From: Ambrosia x helenae
Taxonomy: Eukaryota; Streptophyta; Magnoliopsida; Asterales; Asteraceae
NCBI GenBank assembly: GCA_030844895.1
Contig: CM061227.1
Coordinates: 77,178,575 to 77,242,574, forward strand
Direction of reading: 5' to 3'
Length of the DNA stretch: 64,000 bases
Shown here piece by piece: positions 1 to 8,935 of this stretch; the first letter of the stretch is position 1; each line of letters starts with the position of its first letter. The notes beneath the pieces were generated by a model, which was not told where the DNA came from, searched no databases, and worked only from the letters and a program-made list of their open reading frames with translations. A program made the translations under genes and the position numbers.

Positions 1-499
1 TCATACAAGTCACAAAACTAGGTGCGGAAACCCTAGATCTGAACAAATTGATAAAACACAAATCACGACACAATCAAGATCATTTTCAATAACATTTCAT
101 AGATTAACTTTCATTCAAAAAGCATTTACAATGAGTTTATGTTAATCTAGATCACACAGATAATCTCTCAAAAACACCTATGAACCTGATCTGAACCTGG
201 ACACAAATGACAACTCTCTTTCATTATCAAAAACACAAAAACTATATATAGGCACTGCACATTCGCCCGTTTTCACTGGTCGAATGTGAGTGTTTTCCAC
301 ATTCGCCCACATCAAGTGGTCGAATGTGTCTTCAGTTCATGTCCATTCTTCCTTCGCCCATTTCAGATCTACCTTCGCCCCATTCTATTTTACCTTCGCC
401 CAGTCATATCTACATTCGCCCCATTCTAGTCACCTTCGGCCATCACTAACATATGTTAATTATTGTGTATCCAATCCTTAGTCGCAAAACGCATCAACA
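1..499 (-). repeat. Element A left LTR (3' LTR), cut by the window edge
   Basis: Ends on the plus strand with GCATCAACA, so the minus-strand LTR begins TGTTGATGCG. The matching right LTR begins TGTGAGCG on the plus strand, giving the usual TG...CA ends. It contains a TATA box (243-250) and the box/hairpin array at 258-441. Identity with the right LTR is near complete, which implies a recent insertion. Confidence 0.95.
243..441 (-). promoter_or_regulatory. Element A U3 promoter: TATA box with phased TTCGCCC boxes and two hairpins
   Basis: Reading on the minus strand, a TATA box (TATATATAG, 243-250) is preceded by two inverted repeats, 258-288 and 298-328. Each is CACATTCGCCC, a 9-base loop, then GGTCGAATGTG. 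Further upstream come single boxes TTCGCCC or TTCGGCC starting at 353, 374, 395, 415 and 435, spaced 21, 21, 20 and 20 bases, close to two helical turns. The same array is in the right LTR (about 15,072-15,255). This looks like a cluster of protein-binding sites driving the element; the binding factor is unknown. Confidence 0.7.
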
Positions 500-511
500 A
501 ACTCCCCCTCG
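500..511 (-). other. Polypurine tract of element A
   Basis: On the minus strand the sequence reads GAGGGGGAGTT and directly abuts the 3' LTR. This is the expected site and composition of the primer for plus-strand DNA synthesis. Confidence 0.85.
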
Positions 512-512
512 A

Positions 513-1382
513 CTATTGATTGGATAGTTTTCTCTGATAGTCCATCGTCTTGTTCATCAACTTGATTCTGAGCTGCTTCTTCTGCTCAGAAGTCATTGGC
601 GGCTCGAATGTTTTCTTCACAGGCTTAGACACATTGGCCATCTTCACAGTCTTGCCAAGTTTACCTTCTAAGTTGCTTCCTGCATTTATATCATACGCAA
701 AACACACTCCAACAACTTGAGTATACTTTCTCGCTTGAGCAAAGTCATTGGGTTCATAGTAGATTGGATTATAGAACAACATGATGATGTCTTCGAATGT
801 GCAATTAATCAGCCACATAGGATCAAATACATGAACATGCTTGTATTTATCCTTTCCATCCCTCAACACAATCACCGCTTCTGCCTTTCTCCAATCGTAA
901 TACCAAAAGATGAAATCAGCACTAAAATGCTGTGGCATTGGCATCAACGGTATCTTCCTCATCACATTAGGTGCTTTATAAATCAGAGTAACACGCTTCA
1001 TATTGGTTTGTGGATCAATATCCCTATGCTCTTTTCTTCGGGGATATTGAGGCTGAAATCTCTTCCATCTCGTTCGACTTTCCCAAACCAATTTGTCTGC
1101 GCACCAACCGACATGTGATCCATTTACCTCGGCACCTGACATTGGGAATCTGCATAAGTCTCTCACCGCCCAGTACGGTAGAGTAAGCAAGTCACAGAAT
1201 CTGTTGAAATACAGAATTCCGGTTTCCCATTTTGCAGCAATACACTTCAGTCTGCCTAAGTAAGTCCACCCGAGAGCTCTGCCTTTGAATTTGGCATTAT
1301 GAAATCGATAAAAGTTACCTTGAGCTTCAGGCTTAGGTCGGTTCTCATCCATTTCCTTCAATTTCTTCATATAATTCTTCAA
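513..1382 (-). CDS. Second additional ORF of element A, 289 codons, unknown function
   Basis: Open frame between the 932-codon ORF and the polypurine tract. The open frame is usually read from 1382, but that codon is TTG; the first ATG is codon 5 (1370-1368). It overlaps the stop of the upstream ORF in another frame (minus-strand TTGA), and the frame is open for at least 13 codons upstream of that overlap. It could therefore be translated by frameshifting or re-initiation, or it may be a displaced exon of the upstream protein. The product is basic and rich in aromatic residues (FWYYDW, YYEPNDF) with a lysine-rich C-terminus. No signal peptide or obvious membrane segment is visible. I do not recognise the family. 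An env-like position does not make it an envelope protein. Confidence 0.6.
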   Translation of the reverse strand: MKNYMKKLKEMDENRPKPEAQGNFYRFHNAKFKGRALGWTYLGRLKCIAAKWETGILYFNRFCDLLTLPYWAVRDLCRFPMSGAEVNGSHVGWCADKLVWESRTRWKRFQPQYPRRKEHRDIDPQTNMKRVTLIYKAPNVMRKIPLMPMPQHFSADFIFWYYDWRKAEAVIVLRDGKDKYKHVHVFDPMWLINCTFEDIIMLFYNPIYYEPNDFAQARKYTQVVGVCFAYDINAGSNLEGKLGKTVKMANVSKPVKKTFEPPMTSEQKKQLRIKLMNKTMDYQRKLSNQ

Positions 1383-4171
1383 CTCATCAGACTGGTTAGA
1401 AAATAATCTTTCTTTTCATTACCAAATACCTTCTCAACAAACTCTTCACTCCTTTTCTTTGCTTTCTGTTTCGCTGACTTATTTGGTATCTCAGTGAAGT
1501 CAGGAAATACTTCATTCTCATCTTCTTGTCTGAAATACTGGGGAAACTCTTCATGAGTAATATCTTCAACTTCAACTTCATTGTTCTCTGGAGTATGCAC
1601 ATCATCTGAATGACTTCCCATATCCTTTTCAGGAATATCAGGAATCGATTCATCCATCATAAACTCCTCAAACGTCTTTCCTACCCTCTGTGCGAGACCA
1701 TCTAGTATTTCTTTCGCCACAGATGCAGGTAATTCCCCTTCTTCAAGATCTGGATCTTCATATTCCAACTCATATCTCAAATCATCAGTCTGGAATATTT
1801 CAGCGAAGCATCCTGTGAACTCAATGGTCCACTCTCTCTTTTCCAACATATTCTTATATATCTGTTTAGCATCATCAGACAGAGATCTCACCTTCTCGTT
1901 CCAGAAAATACTTTCATCCGAATCAACATTCCCACCTTTCTTCTTGGAACTCGATTCTCCAGTATCTTTCTTCTTCTGTGGTGTTCTCTTCTCATAACTA
2001 AATCTAGAAGTATCATCTCCTCCATCATGATCACTTCCACTGCTAAACTCATCACCTTGCTTTTTCCCAGTACCTTCAGCACCATCATCATCATCATTAT
2101 TGTCATCATCATCATCATTATCATCATCACTTTTATCCGATCCATCATCATCCTCATCATCATCATCTTCTTTCTCAGATTCAGAATACTCATAATCAAC
2201 TTTCTGTTCATCTTCTTCTTCATCTTCTTCACCCTCTTTCAACTGGGGTGCTCTGCTATAAAGCTCTTCATTCAAACCACAAAGGCGTTTGTTTTCCTTC
2301 TTTAATTCTTTGTTGTCAGCCTTAATTAGTTTGATTTTGCTCTTGTTTCTTTCACATTTTCTTTCAAGCTTCTCATTCTTAGCTTCAATCAACTTAATCT
2401 TATCATTTATATCATCCTGATTAGATTTCGAAGCAACCACAATCTGGAGCATTTTCTCCTCATTCTGCTTGAACTTAGCAATTTCAGCTTGTTGAGCAAC
2501 CAACATCTTCATCATGTCCTCCATCTTCTTATTAACTTGTTTCATGACATCGTCATCCACAGTCACTTTCTTCGACTTAGATCTGGATGGCTCAACTTCA
2601 ACAACTTTCTCTTTCTGAGGCTTTCTAAACATATCGAGCACTTTATCCATATCAATATTGAACTGATCGATTGGTAAAGTCTCTGCCTCTTTCGCTTTCT
2701 TCTGCTTCTTGGCAACTGGTGAAGATAGCTTAGAAGGTGTACCAGCATCAGGTAACCTCTTTCCCTTCAACAACTGAGCCAACTCTTTCTCCCTCAGTTC
2801 TTTTACACTTGATTTCTTTGCCATAGTCTTTTGTTTCTTAGTCTTTCTAGGCAAATTCACAACTACAGTTTCACCAACACTCAGTTCAGCTAGGTCAACA
2901 CCTAAATCTTCATCTTCAACTGATTTCTTTCTTCTCTCAGCTTCTTCTATCGACTGATTCAAGGATTCAGACTCACCAACCATAGTGGCCTTACGTTTGG
3001 TGGTCCTCACATTCTCGTCATCAGAATCCCACTGCTCATCAACCTCAGTCTCTTCTGAATCTACAGACTCTTCATCCACCAAACCCGATCCTTTCTTCGC
3101 CGTCGATTTCTTTCTAGCTACCTGTTGCTTAGTGCTTCCCTGATCTATAGCCTTTCCCTTGCCCTTCCCTTTGGCTCCAGGATTGACTACTTGACGTTTC
3201 CGCTTAGTGCTTGAATCAACATACACTAAGGGATCATCATTGTCCGAGTCACTCTCATCATGTCTTGCTTTGTTCTTGCCAGGATCAGTGTAATCCGGAC
3301 GAGCCAAAGCACCAAATAATCTCCTGTTAGGTGGCTTCTCACTATCAGGCACACCTTTGTAACCTTTCATCCTCATCAAAGTTCTGATGTTCATATGATC
3401 TTGACCTAGGATCATTGTCGGATCCTTTTTCAGCATTGGATACTTGTAATCAAAGATCATCATCAGAAACCTCGGATACAACATAAACTTCTTATTCTTC
3501 ATTCCTTTCAGCATCTCCAGCATGTGATCAAGAATCATCCAAGAAACATTAAATGGTTTGTTGAGTGTCAACGCAACCATTAATGAACTCAAACTCCTTC
3601 TCATCACGTCATAACCACCACTCACACATCCAAAGACATGAATCAGAACATGTGCAAAATACTTGTACTGCACTCCCAGCTTCCCCTTATACATAGATCC
3701 GTCAGTGATTGGACCTTTGTATTTCATTCTTAAGAAACACGCCTTCTGTTCTGTCCACGATAACTCCCTGGGATCTTTACTATCTTCAAATTTAATCTGT
3801 AAAGCCTCCCGAATATCAGCTTCAGTCAAGAACATATCCATCTCCTGAATCTTGCTCTTGATGATCGTCTGATTCTCCCAGTAATCATACTTAGCATTCT
3901 GGTAAAAGTCTTCTATGATGTCTTTGTATATGATGGTTGGTGTGGCTAAGGCATGAACAATCCTGCTCCTCTTCAGAAATTCGATAATCCCGGTAAACTC
4001 AGTGTTCTTCTCAACGTCTCCGAGATAAGCGCAACAGTTGTGCGATCGTTCAAAAGGCCAACTGCTAGGAACAGATGTTTCAGCTACTGGTACTGGATCT
4101 TGAACTGTGATCTCAGCTGGAGTTTCAACATTCACTGCTGGTGATTCAATATTCTCGGGTTGTTCAGCCAT
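1379..4171 (-). CDS. Additional 3' ORF of element A, about 930 codons, coiled-coil and acidic
   Basis: Long intact ORF 3' of RT-RNase H. The open frame extends to 4177 (GTG), but the first ATG is at 4171. The sequence just before that ATG resembles a 3' splice site (TTTTCATGTGCAG then ATG). Layout by residue: 45-300 a globular-looking region (motifs GGYDVMRRS, MLYPRFLMMI); 300-500 charged linker with basic clusters such as TKRKRQ and KKQKKAK that could be nuclear signals; about 541-640 coiled coil; 646-700 a very acidic Asp/Glu tract; 750-932 another folded-looking region. Function unknown. Proteins of this style occur at the env-like position of large copia elements, but no transmembrane or fusion-peptide segment is visible here. 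It has its own promoter-like region upstream (4700-5150). Confidence 0.75.
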   Translation of the reverse strand: MAEQPENIESPAVNVETPAEITVQDPVPVAETSVPSSWPFERSHNCCAYLGDVEKNTEFTGIIEFLKRSRIVHALATPTIIYKDIIEDFYQNAKYDYWENQTIIKSKIQEMDMFLTEADIREALQIKFEDSKDPRELSWTEQKACFLRMKYKGPITDGSMYKGKLGVQYKYFAHVLIHVFGCVSGGYDVMRRSLSSLMVALTLNKPFNVSWMILDHMLEMLKGMKNKKFMLYPRFLMMIFDYKYPMLKKDPTMILGQDHMNIRTLMRMKGYKGVPDSEKPPNRRLFGALARPDYTDPGKNKARHDESDSDNDDPLVYVDSSTKRKRQVVNPGAKGKGKGKAIDQGSTKQQVARKKSTAKKGSGLVDEESVDSEETEVDEQWDSDDENVRTTKRKATMVGESESLNQSIEEAERRKKSVEDEDLGVDLAELSVGETVVVNLPRKTKKQKTMAKKSSVKELREKELAQLLKGKRLPDAGTPSKLSSPVAKKQKKAKEAETLPIDQFNIDMDKVLDMFRKPQKEKVVEVEPSRSKSKKVTVDDDVMKQVNKKMEDMMKMLVAQQAEIAKFKQNEEKMLQIVVASKSNQDDINDKIKLIEAKNEKLERKCERNKSKIKLIKADNKELKKENKRLCGLNEELYSRAPQLKEGEEDEEEDEQKVDYEYSESEKEDDDDEDDDGSDKSDDDNDDDDDNNDDDDGAEGTGKKQGDEFSSGSDHDGGDDTSRFSYEKRTPQKKKDTGESSSKKKGGNVDSDESIFWNEKVRSLSDDAKQIYKNMLEKREWTIEFTGCFAEIFQTDDLRYELEYEDPDLEEGELPASVAKEILDGLAQRVGKTFEEFMMDESIPDIPEKDMGSHSDDVHTPENNEVEVEDITHEEFPQYFRQEDENEVFPDFTEIPNKSAKQKAKKRSEEFVEKVFGNEKKDYFLTSLMS

Positions 4172-4200
4172 CTGCACATGAAAATCAATAAAAACACGTC
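4172..4200 (-). promoter_or_regulatory. 3' splice-site-like sequence at the additional ORF start
   Basis: On the minus strand a T-rich run ends TGTGCAG directly before ATG GCT GAA. A matching donor-like CAG/GTATTGG lies upstream at about 4,764/4,763. If used, it would remove about 590 bases of leader. Confidence 0.45.
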
Positions 4201-4249
4201 AAAACACAAAAACGACAAATTATAAAAAATTTTGGTCAAAACTAATCTG

Positions 4250-4415
4250 CACATTCGCCCATTTTAAAATGGTCGAATGTGAGAATATGTGGTCGAATGT
4301 GAAAATATATGGACGAAAGTGAACATGATCTTGATTAGAAGTCACATTCGTCCATTTTGTTGTTCATTCGCCCAACCCGTTCCACTTTCGCCCGTTTTAT
4401 AACAACCGAATGTGA
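4250..4415 (-). repeat. TTCGCCC box array in the leader of the additional ORF
   Basis: At least seven degenerate boxes (TTCGCCC, TTCGTCC, GGTCGAA, GGACGAA). They include a nearly perfect 32-base palindrome at 4250-4281 with one mismatched pair, whose centre is ATTTTAAAAT. It mirrors the box array in the gag leader at 14,140-14,480. Confidence 0.6.
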
Positions 4416-4629
4416 AATATTTACCCCCAAAATTTAAATTTTTGCCATTGTTTGTTTTAACTTGTAATTTTGATCCTAAAATGTACTAACATGTCCGACT
4501 AACACTCGTTTAACATCAATTGTCCATTTATTTCATTCTACATCAGTTTTTAAAAGTGAATTAGGTTTAACAATGTTCAATCACTCATTCAAACAATTTA
4601 AACAATGTTAAACACTAATTCCTCATTAT

Positions 4630-4643
4630 ATCTCCCCCTAAAA
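4630..4643 (-). other. Polypurine-tract-like sequence inside element A
   Basis: Minus strand reads TTTTAGGGGGAGAT, very like the real tract next to the LTR. It lies between the internal promoter-like module and the additional ORF. It may be a central or relic polypurine tract. Confidence 0.35.
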
Positions 4644-4699
4644 CTTATGTGGAATGAAATGCTATCAAAAACAACAATTAAAACAGACTCGAAGACCAG

Positions 4700-5150
4700 T
4701 AATTGTGAAACCCTAGGTCCGATGATAAACACGATTATTCTGTGCAGATTATCAGTCCAATACCTGTAAAAAGTGTATCAAATTGATCAAAAATAACTAG
4801 GGAACAAATCAATGAAGCATAAAAGTCACGAGCAACAAGGTCTGGTTATGATGAATGTTTTAAAAAAAATTTCAGAATGAGAACTCGAAGGTGAAAAGCT
4901 TATTTATAGGTGTCCACGTTCGCCCGTTTGTAGTGGACGAATGTGGGTTAAATCCACATTCGCCCCAAGTTAATGACACGAATGTAGAAACATTCCACCT
5001 TCGCCCCTATTTAAAGACCCGAAGGTGAAACTTGTACCCGGAAGTGGAAAATACACCCGGAAGTGAAAATGTCCACCTTCGCCCAAAAACAAAACGGTCG
5101 AGTGTGATGATTTTTCCACATTCGACCCATTTAAGGGGCGAATGTGAAAT
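4700..5150 (-). promoter_or_regulatory. LTR-like internal promoter ahead of the additional ORF
   Basis: It repeats the LTR layout in the same order and orientation: a GAAACCCTAG block (4708-4717; LTR 28-36), then about 185-210 bases, then a TATA box (minus CCTATAAATAA, 4900-4910), then immediately a hairpin of CCACGTTCGCCC with GGACGAATGTGG (4914-4946), then a series of CCTTCGCCC / ACCCGAAGGTG boxes and a final hairpin at 5117-5146. The flanking sequence is otherwise diverged from the LTR. It points towards the additional ORF about 730 bases downstream. I infer a second transcription unit. Confidence 0.6.
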
Positions 5151-6610
5151 GGAAAAATCTGAAAATTTCGCCAAATCACGAATTCGAATCCCGTTCAACA
5201 TTTTTCAATCCGTTAAACTTCCAAAACTCAAATTTTCACATTTTGAATATTACAAAGTCCAGATGGTGTTATCAAATCTCAGAAATTGACCATCAAGCAT
5301 CCCCAGTTATCAAAAATAAAGCAGAAATGCAAATCTTTTGGATTTTCTGAAATTTTTATCAAAACACACCTAAAATCTTTTTGGATTTTGTATCTTTGTG
5401 ACAATAAAAGTAAAATGCGACAAAATAAAAAATGCATCAAAGTAAATGAAAACAGTAAACATTTTGTGATTTCCGGTAAGAGGATCATATCAGTTTTCTG
5501 AGAAATCTGAACACAGCGTTGATCTGTTTCAATATTATCATTAGAAACAATATGTGACAAGGCAATTGCTGATATTGTTGTCCACATAAGCTCACATGCA
5601 GACAATTACGCAATGCTTTAAAATGATACGAATTAGATGTATTAGACTAACACATTGTGGTTCCCACACACACGACATACTCCCGTATCAAGAAATAATT
5701 TGCACAAAGACTCATTGTAAAGCGTGATTATGCTTTCGTCGTCTGTAATTGTACAAGATATAATGCATAGAGGTATACAGGTCAGCAAATTAATGCAGCA
5801 AAGTAACATATGCACCATACCAGGTTGAGGACTGATATTAATCATGATTTGCATCAATGATCAATACGATATTATAGATAATCTTTGATCATCATATAAC
5901 ATGGAAAGTTCCTCAATTCGGTAACTTTAGGATTTGGCATAAAGCTCTTTTATAAAGACATCCTGTCTGATCTAGGTCCGTAATGACTTACAGCAGAAGA
6001 TCAGATAGGCTATCCCCAGACAACTAATAACATAACGACCCTAAACCTCCGAGTTTTGTACAAACACCCTATCAAACGAAATTACGGTACTAAGACCATA
6101 TGCCCATGAGGTGTTCATCCACAAACGCGTAGTTTGCTATGTTTGTATCACTAATGCACGCAATATATAGTCTACGAAGCCTATCAGCAAATCACACGTA
6201 ATCAACATACGTCTCATTAAAACTATACAATTCTTTAGCCTGTGTCAGATCCCCACTGATGTACTATCATTTCCTCTTTTTATCCAGGAAATCATTTTGG
6301 GTTTTTCTAATTTTTAGGTATTTTGAAAATTTTTCAATGTTTTTGGTTTTTCTGATAAAATGACTCCCCCTAAAATAAAGAACATATTTTTGGGTTTTTA
6401 ATTTTTCTGAAAAACAAAACAAAAATTTGAAAGAAACAATCCACTTGAAAGCATCAACTTCTTTGAGGATTAAACAACCCCTTCGAAAGCATCAACATCT
6501 TTGAGGATTATGATAGTAAACAGAAATTCCCAATTAGCAAAGAGAAATTCCCAATTAAAAAAAATTTAAAACTAAAACTAAAAAGTAAAAATGATAAACC
6601 GAGGAGCCGA
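5151..6610 (-). other. Noncoding spacer of element A between RNase H and the internal promoter
   Basis: No convincing ORF on either strand. It holds a second polypurine-like sequence (minus ATTTTAGGGGGAGT, about 6362-6375) and a direct repeat of 26 bases with one mismatch (6447-6472 and 6485-6510). Otherwise it is AT-rich with no recognised feature. Confidence 0.6.
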
Positions 6611-8890
6611 TTAGTCCTGTTTTTCCTTTATATTGTTTACTTTCAGAAGATATTCAAAGCGGGATCTGTCAAAAGCTTTTGTAAACAAATCTGCACGTTG
6701 GTAGTCAGTATGGATTTTGACCATGTCAATCAATTCCTTAGCATAACAATCACGGATAAAATGATATTTAATCCGGATATGTTTCGCTTTAGAATGATTT
6801 TCAGTATTTTTAGTTAATGCAATTGCGGCTTCGTTGTCACAGTGTATAGGGGTTTTAAGAAACTGCAAACCGTAATCGACCATCTGTTGTTGGATCCAGA
6901 GCACTTGCGAACAGCAACTCGAGGCTGAAATGTACTCGGCTTCACATGTAGACAGTGCGACGGAAGTCTGTTTCTTACATTGCCAGGTAATTAACCTGCT
7001 CCCTAAAAACTGGCAACCGGCTGTTGTTGATTTGCTGTCTTTGTCACAGCCGCCCCAATCTGCATCACTAAAAGCAATAAAATCAAAATCATCATCATTA
7101 GGGTACCAAAGTCCTTTTGATGGACAACCCTTCAGATATCGAAGAATACGCTTGACCGCCGTCAGATGACTTTGTTTCGGCTTCGATTGATAGCGAGCAC
7201 AGAGACACGTTGCATACATAATATCTGGTCGAGACGCTGTCAAATACATCAGAGATCCGATGATTGCTCTGTATGTAAATGGGTCTGTCAGCTCCCCCTT
7301 AGCGTCCACTCCAATCCCGTGATTGGGTTGAATCGGGGTATCCATCGGCTTAGAGTCCTCCATCTGGAATCGGCTCAAGATGTCGGCTACATATTTCGTC
7401 TGGTGAATGAAGATCCCGTCGGGTCTTTGATCCACCTGTAAGCCGAGGAAAAACTGCATTTCCCCCATAGCGCTCATTTCGAACTTCTCCTGCATAACAG
7501 TTTCAAATTCCCTGCACAAGAGTTCGTTAGTTGAACCAAATATAATATCATCAACGTAAATCTGTACTAGAAGCAAGTCATCTCCCGTCTTCTTCGTAAA
7601 GAGGGTGCAATCGACAAGGCCACGCTTGAATCCTTTGGAGATGAGGTATGTACTTAGCTCCTCGTACCACTGTCTTGGAGCCTGGTGCAAACCATATAAA
7701 GCTTTGTTCAGCACGTAGACCTTGTCCCGGTGGATTGGGTCCTCAAAGCCTGGTGGCTGCCCGACATAAACCTCCTCCTTGACTTTACCGTACAAAAATG
7801 CGCTCTTGACGTCCATTTGATAGACTTTGAATTTCTTATACGAAGCAAACGCAAGGAACATCCGAATAGCTTCGATTCGTGCTACTGGTGCATAGATTTC
7901 GTTGTAATCAATTCCTTCGATTTGATGGAAACCCTGCACAACCAATCTGGCTTTGTTCCTTACAATAACTCCACGATCATCCTTTTTGCACTTAAACACC
8001 CACTTAGTGCCTATTTTCTTTCTTCCCGGCGGCAAATCTGTGAGCGTCCAAACTCCCAATTTCTGGAATTGCAATAACTCCTCCTGCATTGCCTCAACCC
8101 AGGCATCTTCATTCAAAGCATCTTTGTATGTCCTTGGCTCTACCTGCGACACATAACATGCAAATGACCAATCATTTTGGCTACCAGATTTTTGAATTTT
8201 GGCATACAATGCTAAAGCACCAAAACTCTCTGGTGAATTAACGCTTTTAAGCTGCCCTCTGGTCATCACTCCACTACCAGGATCACCAATAACTTGCTCC
8301 AACGGATGAATACGATGAATCCGAGATTCCGGATTAACATGTACAATCACTCCCGTCTGAGCAGTCAAATTCTCTACAGCATCCTGATCATGACCCGTGT
8401 TAGATGATGAAGCAACATCTGGATTTGGAGTTGGGTTCACAGTTTGCTCTTCTAAATCTTCTGCATGTTCAAGAACGGCTTCTTCAAATTGTTCATCTTC
8501 AGATTCTGAAGTGTCTAGTGAAGTTGAAGCTTCTTGAAACATCTCTTCTTCTTGTGTAGGAGCACTGGTATCATTAGAAGCTGGTGGGGGGTTTACGGTG
8601 ATTGGACGCATCAATGGTGAAGTTGCCGCGTTTTCACACTCGTAAAGTAATCTGATCACAGCTTCTTCAACCAAGCTATCTAGGTTGAATGATTCAAAGA
8701 AATCTTTGTAATCAAACATCCAATCAGGGCCCGTGCCTTGCAAATTTTGTGTGTATCGTTGAACTTCCACATTAGCCCAATCCTCCACTTGACGAGTTCT
8801 CTTGTTGAATACCCGTTTGAGCGGGGTTGCATATCCAACAAAATATCCCTCCTCAGCTTTAGGACTAAACTTCTCGCTTGGATTCAACAT
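6611..8890 (-). CDS. pol: Element A reverse transcriptase-RNase H (3' part of pol)
   Basis: Copies the element RNA into DNA in the cytoplasmic particle. Seen in order: an acidic linker (residues 90-190), the copia RT domain (motif EAMQEELLQFQ near 270; MDVKSAFLYG; ALYGLHQAPRQWYEEL; catalytic IYVDD near 445), then RNase H with DADWGGC, STCEAEYISA and the HCDNEAAI box near 690. The ATG at 8890 is only the first methionine after an in-frame TGA (8938-8936). The same reading frame continues upstream into integrase, so this is the 3' half of one polyprotein. The interrupted codon looks like a CGA changed to TGA. Everything else appears open and conserved. Confidence 0.9.
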   Translation of the reverse strand: MLNPSEKFSPKAEEGYFVGYATPLKRVFNKRTRQVEDWANVEVQRYTQNLQGTGPDWMFDYKDFFESFNLDSLVEEAVIRLLYECENAATSPLMRPITVNPPPASNDTSAPTQEEEMFQEASTSLDTSESEDEQFEEAVLEHAEDLEEQTVNPTPNPDVASSSNTGHDQDAVENLTAQTGVIVHVNPESRIHRIHPLEQVIGDPGSGVMTRGQLKSVNSPESFGALALYAKIQKSGSQNDWSFACYVSQVEPRTYKDALNEDAWVEAMQEELLQFQKLGVWTLTDLPPGRKKIGTKWVFKCKKDDRGVIVRNKARLVVQGFHQIEGIDYNEIYAPVARIEAIRMFLAFASYKKFKVYQMDVKSAFLYGKVKEEVYVGQPPGFEDPIHRDKVYVLNKALYGLHQAPRQWYEELSTYLISKGFKRGLVDCTLFTKKTGDDLLLVQIYVDDIIFGSTNELLCREFETVMQEKFEMSAMGEMQFFLGLQVDQRPDGIFIHQTKYVADILSRFQMEDSKPMDTPIQPNHGIGVDAKGELTDPFTYRAIIGSLMYLTASRPDIMYATCLCARYQSKPKQSHLTAVKRILRYLKGCPSKGLWYPNDDDFDFIAFSDADWGGCDKDSKSTTAGCQFLGSRLITWQCKKQTSVALSTCEAEYISASSCCSQVLWIQQQMVDYGLQFLKTPIHCDNEAAIALTKNTENHSKAKHIRIKYHFIRDCYAKELIDMVKIHTDYQRADLFTKAFDRSRFEYLLKVNNIKEKQD

Positions 8891-8935
8891 CGTGCATGGC
8901 GCCCCAAATGGTTCTAGATACTCTAAATTGGGCTT

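Noticed and set aside
290..481. Short ORF of 63 codons in element A's LTR (and its copy at 15,104-15,295)
   Set aside because: It is the box array read through; present in both LTRs, repetitive in composition, on the strand opposite to the element. Not a gene.
1888..2305. Open frames on both strands rich in Met/Ile/Asp
   Set aside because: Shadows of the Asp/Glu-coding GAT/GAA repeats of the additional ORF.
5170..5200. B-box-like GAATTCGAATCC near T-run in element A
   Set aside because: Single motif without hairpin or A-box; not supported as a further tRNA-like module.
5279..5857. ORFs of 70-108 codons in the spacer of element A
   Set aside because: No recognisable motif, both strands open in places, AT-rich; most likely chance.
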